Source: CAYWPG01 sp964460035 (GTDB lineage Bacteria; Pseudomonadota; Gammaproteobacteria; Nitrococcales; AK92). From it: a DNA stretch of 17,288 bases. Location: NCBI GenBank assembly GCA_964460035.1, contig CAYWPG010000052.1, positions 1 to 17,288 of the forward strand, written 5' to 3'. The first letter of the stretch is position 1. Each line of letters begins with the position of its first letter. Shown here piece by piece: positions 12,933 to 17,288 of this stretch. The position numbers and the translations under genes are program-made. The notes under the pieces are model-generated. The model searched no databases and was not told the DNA's origin. It saw nothing but the letters and a program-made list of their open reading frames with translations.

Positions 12933-15143
12933 CTATGTGCTGATCACGGCATGCCGGGCAGCGTTTGCAATAGCCGCTCGACCATTCAGCTGCTGGCCTT
13001 CGGCGTCCGTAACCTGTTGAATTAACGCCGGAACATCCAGAATCAGCGCGACCTGACCGCTCCCCAGAATGGTGGAGCCGGATATGCCCTTCAGATGTTG
13101 GAATACGCCGCCTAGCGGCTTGATCACGGTCTGGTGCTCGCCCAGCAGGGCATCGACCACCAGCCCCGCCTTCTGACCGCCGTACTTGACCACGACCACG
13201 TTCTGCCGCCTCGCGGCATCGCCGCGCACCCGCAAGAGCTCGCGCAAGCGAATGAACGGCAGCACCTCGCCCCGCAGGTTCAAGACGTTGCGATTGCCCA
13301 CCTCGCGCTGCTGCTCGGGTGTGAACTCCACGCACTCGACGACCATTTCCAGCGGCACGACATAGGTCTCTTGGCCCACGCCGATGAGGAAGCCGTCGAT
13401 AATGGCCAGTGTCAGCGGCAGGCGGATTTGGACGGTGGTTCCCTGACCAGGGCTGGACAGCAGGTCGATGGTGCCGCGCAACGCGGTGATGTTGCGCTTG
13501 ACCACGTCCATGCCCACCCCGCGGCCGGAAAGGTTGGTAACGGTAGCGGCGGTGGAAAAACCCGGCTCGAAGATCAAATTGAAGATCTCCTGCGGGCTCA
13601 GCGTGGCATCCGGCTTGATCAGCTCGCGCTCTACCGCCTTGGCGAAAATACGCTCCTGATCCAGCCCCTTGCCGTCGTCGCTGACCTCGATCACGATCGA
13701 GCCCGATTCGTGATACGCATTGAGCCCCACGGTTCCTTGTGCCGGCTTGCCGGCTGCCAGCCGTTCCTCGACCGGCTCTATGCCGTGGTCGCAGGCGTTG
13801 CGGACCAGGTGCAGCAACGGATCCGCGATCTTCTCCACCACGGTCTTGTCCAGCTCGGTATCCGCCCCGCTGATCTCCAGCACTATGTCCTTGCCGACTT
13901 CGGCGGCCACATCGCGCACCACGCGCTGGAAGCGCTGGAAAGTCTCCCCGATCTCGACCATGCGCAGCTGCAACGAGCTATCGCGGATCTCTTCGACCAG
14001 CATGGTCATGGCCGCGGCGGACTCTTGCGTATCCACATCACCGCTCTTGGCTGCATTCACGGCCACCGTGGCCGAGGCAATCACCAGCTCGCCCACGAGG
14101 TTAATGAGCCTATCCAGCTTATCGGCCTGCACGCGCAGATACTGGCTCACCTTGGCCTTACGCTCCCGCCCCTGCTCTTGTTTTTTGAGCGCGGCGGCGA
14201 CCAGCTCGGGCGGCACTGCGGCGGTATCCACCAGCACTTCGCCGATGGGACGATGCGCCGCGCTTTGCGCGTGCTCTTGCTCCTGAGCTCGCAGACCAGC
14301 CTCCAGCTCGGCGGCCGTAAGGCATCCGCAGGCAACCAGAATCTCGCCCAGCCGCGCATCGTCCTCGGGCAGCTCCTGCAGCAGGCGCAGATAGTCCGCG
14401 ACGCGGCTCTGCGGCGGCAGAATACGCAGCTGGCATTGCTCGCGAACGAAGCTGAACGCTTCCTCTATATCGGCCTTGCCGACATCCGCGCCCGCCTTGA
14501 ACTCGATTTCGAACCCGAAGTAGCACAGTTCGGGATCCATCTCGCTCGCTTCGGGCAAAGCATCGGTCAGCGTCGCCACATAGACCAGCTCCCCCAGCGT
14601 GCCCAGGTAACGGATAAACCCGATAGGATCCATGCCGTGCTTCAGCACGTCCGGATCGAAGCGTACGGAGATATGCCAGGTATCGCCCAGCGGGCCGCCC
14701 CCGCTTGCCTCCACCGGTGTCGACGCCGGCGCTTCCTCGGCGCGAACCACCGCCGGCCGGTCCGCCTGCCAGCGCTCAAGATCCGCCAGCAAAGCCGCTC
14801 CGGCTTGCGTCAGCTCCTCGCCCATCGTTTCCTGGTCGGCCTCGACCAAACGTTCGATGTGATCGCGGCAACGGAGCAGCAGCTCGGTAAGCTCGGCGCT
14901 GACGGCGATGGCGCCCGAGCGCAGGCGATCGAGCACGTTCTCGACTACGTGCGTGAAGCCGACCACGTGGTCCAAGCCGAAGATTCCGGCGGCACCCTTG
15001 ATCGTATGCACGCAGCGGAAAAGCGCGTTCAGCAGCTCTTCGTCCGCGACTTCCGACTCCAGGTCGAGCAGGATTCGCTCCATCTCGCCCAGCATGTCGT
15101 GGCTTTCTTCGAGAAACGTCTGGAGGGCCTGATCTAGATCCAC
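12933..15143 (-). CDS. cheA: CheA, chemotaxis sensor histidine kinase with MshEN-like insert
   Basis: 736 aa from GTG 15141-15143 with SD AAGGG 7 nt upstream, overlapping the previous stop. CheA autophosphorylates and passes phosphate to CheY and CheB. Order: HPt/P1 with phospho-His46 (CVHTIKGAAGIF); linker; P2-like region (about 154-245, WHISVRFDPDVLKHGMDP); two 24-residue repeats at 264-287 and 299-322 (RLGEILVACG..., PIGEVLVDTA...), each with a Gly at position 3 and closing Gln, like MshEN/GspE N-terminal motifs; P3 dimerisation helices (VDKLDRLINLVGELVI-like, about 340-395); P4 kinase with N-box HLVRNACDHG, G1 SDDGKGLD, F-box IFEPGFSTA and G2 GRGVGMDVV; P5 CheW-like end (about 600-736). 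All catalytic boxes are intact. The plus-strand open frame over the same DNA is a codon-bias artefact. Confidence 0.97.
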   Translation of the reverse strand: MDLDQALQTFLEESHDMLGEMERILLDLESEVADEELLNALFRCVHTIKGAAGIFGLDHVVGFTHVVENVLDRLRSGAIAVSAELTELLLRCRDHIERLVEADQETMGEELTQAGAALLADLERWQADRPAVVRAEEAPASTPVEASGGGPLGDTWHISVRFDPDVLKHGMDPIGFIRYLGTLGELVYVATLTDALPEASEMDPELCYFGFEIEFKAGADVGKADIEEAFSFVREQCQLRILPPQSRVADYLRLLQELPEDDARLGEILVACGCLTAAELEAGLRAQEQEHAQSAAHRPIGEVLVDTAAVPPELVAAALKKQEQGRERKAKVSQYLRVQADKLDRLINLVGELVIASATVAVNAAKSGDVDTQESAAAMTMLVEEIRDSSLQLRMVEIGETFQRFQRVVRDVAAEVGKDIVLEISGADTELDKTVVEKIADPLLHLVRNACDHGIEPVEERLAAGKPAQGTVGLNAYHESGSIVIEVSDDGKGLDQERIFAKAVERELIKPDATLSPQEIFNLIFEPGFSTAATVTNLSGRGVGMDVVKRNITALRGTIDLLSSPGQGTTVQIRLPLTLAIIDGFLIGVGQETYVVPLEMVVECVEFTPEQQREVGNRNVLNLRGEVLPFIRLRELLRVRGDAARRQNVVVVKYGGQKAGLVVDALLGEHQTVIKPLGGVFQHLKGISGSTILGSGQVALILDVPALIQQVTDAEGQQLNGRAAIANAARHAVIST

Positions 15144-15153
15144 GGTGTATCCC

Positions 15154-15474
15154 TTAGCGTTGCGACGGCAGCAGCATCGGGTCGCCCAGTGCGGCGCCCA
15201 CGTTCAGCAGATTGATTACATCGAGCACGCTCGAGCTGTGATTGATCAGCGTCGCCTCACCGCCCAGACGAGCCGCCTCGCGCTTGGCGAGCAGCAGCAG
15301 CTGCACGCCGGCGGTATCGATTTCGCTGACCTCGGCCAGATCGATCTGCAGCGACGGGGAGAAAGCGAGCGCTTCCAGCAGCGCGTCTTTGGCGGCAACG
15401 GCCTGATAGATGGTCAACTCCCCCGACATGCGGAGCGTGCGCGTATCCCGGTCGAGCACGAAAGCTTCGGACAT
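15154..15474 (-). CDS. STAS-domain (anti-sigma-factor-antagonist-like) protein of the chemotaxis operon
   Basis: 106 aa, a single STAS domain. ATG 15472-15474 shares one base with the cheY stop (TGATG). Pattern: LRMSGELTIYQAVAAKDALL, then LQIDLAEVSEIDTAGVQLLL, the SpoIIAA-type phospho-site loop, then ATLINHSSSVLDVINLLNV. In SpoIIAA-like proteins a Ser in DSSG is phosphorylated; here the corresponding residue is Thr54 in DTAG, so phosphorylation by a Ser/Thr kinase is possible but unproven. STAS proteins of this size recur next to cheY and cheA in proteobacterial chemotaxis and surface-sensing clusters; the role is poorly defined and may be protein-protein switching. No partner kinase or phosphatase is in the window. 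Confidence 0.88.
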   Translation of the reverse strand: MSEAFVLDRDTRTLRMSGELTIYQAVAAKDALLEALAFSPSLQIDLAEVSEIDTAGVQLLLLAKREAARLGGEATLINHSSSVLDVINLLNVGAALGDPMLLPSQR

Positions 15475-15839
15475 CACGGCACCAGCTTCTTCACCGCCGC
15501 CAGCAGCTGCTCGGGCTGGAACGGCTTGACCATCCACGCCTTGGCGCCGGCCGCCTGACCTTCCAGCTTCTTCTCCTCGGCCGATTCGGTGGTGAGCATG
15601 ATCACCGGCGTGAACTTGTACTCCGGCTTGGCCTTGAGCTCCTTGAGAAAGGCAATGCCGTCCATGTTCGGCATATTCACGTCGGAGATCACCAGGTGCA
15701 CTCGCTGCCCGGTCAGCTTGTTCAGCGCATCGCGCCCGTCCTCGGCCTCCAGCACGGCGTAACCCGCGCCGCGCAGCGCGATAGAGACTACTTGCCGTAT
15801 CGACGCTGAGTCGTCGACGATCATGATCAGCTTTTCCAT
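15474..15839 (-). CDS. cheY: CheY-like single-domain response regulator
   Basis: 121 aa. Acidic pair Asp9/Asp10, phospho-acceptor Asp53 (ISDVNMPNMDG), switch Thr83/Thr84 and Lys105 (MVKPF) are all present, so it is a functional receiver. It is the phosphate output of CheA and may bind the flagellar switch or act as a phosphate sink. The usual Tyr106 of E. coli CheY is Trp102 (AKAWMVKPF), which changes the aromatic used in Thr-Tyr coupling. SD AGAGGAA lies 4 nt before ATG. It is directly upstream of the STAS gene and 23 nt after the first MCP. Whether it controls the motor or only this array is open. Confidence 0.95.
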   Translation of the reverse strand: MEKLIMIVDDSASIRQVVSIALRGAGYAVLEAEDGRDALNKLTGQRVHLVISDVNMPNMDGIAFLKELKAKPEYKFTPVIMLTTESAEEKKLEGQAAGAKAWMVKPFQPEQLLAAVKKLVP

Positions 15840-15862
15840 GGGGTTCCTCTTGCAAACAAACT

Positions 15863-17011
15863 TCAGAAGAAGGTGATATCACCGGCCGCAGCGGCGCCTT
15901 CGACGGGACGCTGCTGACGCTCTTCGGCCATGGCGTATGAGCGCTCCAGCGCTGCGATGAGTTCGGAGACATCCAAGCTGGCGATATCCTCGCCCGCCAG
16001 CCGGGAGGCCGCCGCTTCGATGTTGCTGATGACGTGCGAAAGAATCTGGCTGGTACGGTCCTGGAACTGCAGCTGCACGATGGCAGACTCGATCTCGCCC
16101 CGAATTTCGTCGTTAGTACGGCGCAGGCTGGCCGCCGTGGTAACCATGGATTCAGTAAGCGACTGGAAGCTGTCCAGCACTTCCCTGATCGATCCGCGCG
16201 ATGCGTCTACAGCAGCGCCATCGCGCTCGCGCGCCACCTGGGCGGCGGTCACGGCACGCTCGATCGCGTCGCTGATCTGAACGACTTTCTCCCCGATACG
16301 CCGGCCGGTTTCTCCGGACAGTCCGGAGAGCTTGCGCACCTCGTCGGCCACCACGGAGAAGCCGCGCCCGCTCTCGCCCGCGCGCGCCGCCTCGATGGCG
16401 GCATTGAGCGCAAGCAGGTTAGTCTGCGCGGCGACCTTCGCAACGTCCGCCGCCATGCTCTCCAGCTCCTTGATGAAGGCGGCCAGATCGTTGACTTGCT
16501 CGAGCAGATGATCGCGCTCGCGCAGCGCCGCTTCCATCCCGGCGATTACCTGCTGCAGACGCTGCTCCGAGCCGCCCAGCACCGAACCGGACTCGCCGCT
16601 GAGCACGCTCGCGACCTTGGCAGCGGTCTCCGAGCTGCCGTTGATCTGCTGCACCAGCTCGCCGAACAGACTCGTCAGCGCCGTTATGGCCTCCTCGGTC
16701 TGGCGGCGCGCCATCTCGGTATTGCGTGCCCACGTGGGCATAAGCTCACTGGCAAGCGCGCGTATGGGCGCAAGCACCTCCTGGGCCGTTTCTTGCTCTT
16801 GGGGAGTCTCCTCCGCAGCGGCCGCTGCGGTTGCCGCGGGGCTTGCCCGCTTCTCGCACCAATAGGCCACACCGGCAGCCACCGCGGCCACCAGGCAGGC
16901 GGCAGCAGCGGCCAGCCAGAACGGATCGGCCAGAAGCAGCAGCAGAGCCGCCCCCAGCCCGCCCGGCAACACGTTTACCCAGTGCGAACGAAGAAAGCTA
17001 AAGCGGTACAT
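15863..17011 (-). CDS. MCP-like receptor with short TM hairpin, no periplasmic or HAMP domain, CheZ-like C-terminal motif
   Basis: 382 aa, first gene of the operon. Two TM helices (about 14-29 and 32-50) are separated by only a few residues, so there is no periplasmic sensor; an Ala/Glu linker (53-75) leads directly to the signalling coiled coil with hairpin tip AAQTNLLALNAAIEAARAGE (194-213) and VVADEVRKLSGLSGET. No HAMP is visible. It may sense the membrane or cytoplasm, or act as a signalling hub. Residues 313-327, QLQFQDRTSQILSHV, resemble the CheZ active helix (FQDLTGQVI), with Asp318 and Gln322 at the CheZ D143/Q147 spacing. The tail ends GDITFF and does not fit the CheR pentapeptide. 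SD GGAGGAGAGG lies 9 nt before ATG. Position matches mcpA at the head of P. aeruginosa Che2. Confidence 0.92.
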   Translation of the reverse strand: MYRFSFLRSHWVNVLPGGLGAALLLLLADPFWLAAAAACLVAAVAAGVAYWCEKRASPAATAAAAAEETPQEQETAQEVLAPIRALASELMPTWARNTEMARRQTEEAITALTSLFGELVQQINGSSETAAKVASVLSGESGSVLGGSEQRLQQVIAGMEAALRERDHLLEQVNDLAAFIKELESMAADVAKVAAQTNLLALNAAIEAARAGESGRGFSVVADEVRKLSGLSGETGRRIGEKVVQISDAIERAVTAAQVARERDGAAVDASRGSIREVLDSFQSLTESMVTTAASLRRTNDEIRGEIESAIVQLQFQDRTSQILSHVISNIEAAASRLAGEDIASLDVSELIAALERSYAMAEERQQRPVEGAAAAGDITFF

Positions 17012-17020
17012 CGTGAAGGA

Positions 17021-17046
17021 CCTCTCCTCCAGTGCCTCATGAGGAG
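17021..17046 (-). promoter_or_regulatory. Shine-Dalgarno and possible sequestering hairpin of the first MCP gene
   Basis: On the minus strand CTCCTC (17041-17046) can pair fully with GAGGAG (17024-17029) inside the SD, with an 11-nt loop. A 10-bp palindrome, CCTCATGAGG (17035-17044), offers a competing fold. Either could set the translation level of the operon's first gene. Confidence 0.35.
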
Positions 17047-17117
17047 CCGGTCCATCGGCAGCAATTCACTGTCGAGTACGGCCGCCGCCCGTGCCGGGGC
17101 AGCCTACCTGCATCTCA

Positions 17118-17144
17118 TGATCGGCAGCTGTGGCGCAGTCTTTA
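17118..17144 (-). promoter_or_regulatory. Sigma-28 (FliA) promoter of the chemotaxis operon
   Basis: The minus strand reads TAAA (17141-17144), exactly 15 nt, then GCCGATCA (17118-17125). The enteric and Pseudomonas FliA consensus is TAAA-N15-GCCGATAA, so 11 of 12 defined bases match. The start would be near 17110, about 100 nt before the first ATG. Downstream genes are same-strand and close-packed, so this one promoter could drive all nine. Confidence 0.75.
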
Positions 17145-17258
17145 GCGCTTCCGCCAATCCCGGCGAAAGCCGACCGCCCCAAAAGGGGGCACCCGGCAGG
17201 CAACGCCGGTGGGAGTTCCTGTCAAACAAGGAGTTAGCGCAGTCGGTAGGCCGGGCGA
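17145..17258. other. Hairpin-rich spacer between FliA promoter and CRISPR-like repeat
   Basis: Holds three short stems: CGGCGAAAGCCG (17161-17172), GCCCC-AAAAG-GGGGC region (about 17176-17191) and CCGGC...GCCGG (about 17193-17209). GCGCAGTC occurs at both 17133-17140 and 17237-17244. No gene, T-tract terminator or known riboswitch core recognised. Confidence 0.4.
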
Positions 17259-17287
17259 CGACTCATCCCCGCGTATGCGGGGAACAC
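17259..17287 (-). CRISPR. Single type I-E-like CRISPR repeat at the window edge, probable leader-distal end
   Basis: The 29-nt unit has the type I-E form ATCCCCGC-GTAT-GCGGGGAACAC with a 7-bp stem including the flanking T-A pair (TCCCCGC/GCGGGGA). In crRNA orientation (minus strand) it begins GTGTTCCCCGC and ends in a handle ATGAGTCG, where ATGAACCG is usual. Degeneration at that end and the orientation both fit the last repeat of an array whose leader and spacers lie to the right. Only one copy is visible, so the array itself is inferred. Confidence 0.65.
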
Positions 17288-17288
17288 G

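Noticed and set aside
13134..15137. 2-kb open frame on the plus strand opposite cheA
   Set aside because: It mirrors cheA codon for codon, is rich in His/Gln/Arg as expected of antisense frames in GC-rich DNA, lacks an SD and shows no family motif.
17161..17230. Riboswitch-like series of hairpins (considered c-di-GMP-I, ykkC, cobalamin)
   Set aside because: None of the conserved core sequences is present, and the region lies upstream of the predicted FliA transcription start.

Overview
The window comes from the chromosome of a high-GC gammaproteobacterium. This rests on lpxD, mlaA, a MipA/OmpV-type outer-membrane protein, an AcrAB-type efflux pair and a Pseudomonas Che2-like chemotaxis cluster. 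I cannot name the genus. REP-like extragenic palindromes of the kind common in Pseudomonas and Xanthomonadaceae fit this placement.

Left part (1-8.1 kb), cell envelope and efflux: the 3' end of mlaA (+, cut by the window edge); an AcrR/TtgR-like TetR repressor (+) whose tail runs into a convergent mipA/ompV-family gene (-) that appears to start at CTG; an intergenic block with three REP-like palindromes; a stand-alone lpxD (-); and a tightly coupled pair (-) encoding an AcrA-like lipoprotein adaptor and an AcrB-like RND pump. The pump promoter is TTGACA-N16-TAACAT, and an inverted repeat resembling AcrR/TtgR operators overlaps its -10 box. The TetR protein about 7 kb away is therefore the natural candidate repressor. 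No outer-membrane channel gene is present, so a TolC-type partner must be encoded elsewhere.

Right part (8.35-17.0 kb), one chemotaxis operon read leftwards: short-loop MCP - cheY - STAS protein - cheA (GTG start) - 4HB MCP - cheW - cheR - cheD - cheB, with gaps of at most about 25 nt and several ATGA/TGATG overlaps. Order and content resemble P. aeruginosa cluster Che2 (mcpA-cheY-cheA-cheW-aer2-cheR-cheD-cheB), with a STAS gene added and cheW moved after the second MCP. A strong sigma-28 (FliA) promoter match, TAAA-N15-GCCGATCA, lies about 100 nt upstream of the first gene, tying the operon to flagellar motility. There is no cheZ. The first MCP carries a CheZ-like D-x3-Q motif (FQDRTSQ) near its C-terminus, and CheA carries a tandem MshEN-like repeat between its P2-like region and its dimerisation domain. 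These are the two most interesting mechanistic leads.

Right edge (17.15-17.29 kb): about 115 nt of hairpin-rich DNA, then one type I-E-like CRISPR repeat at the window end. Its orientation and altered handle suggest the leader-distal end of an array lying outside the window.
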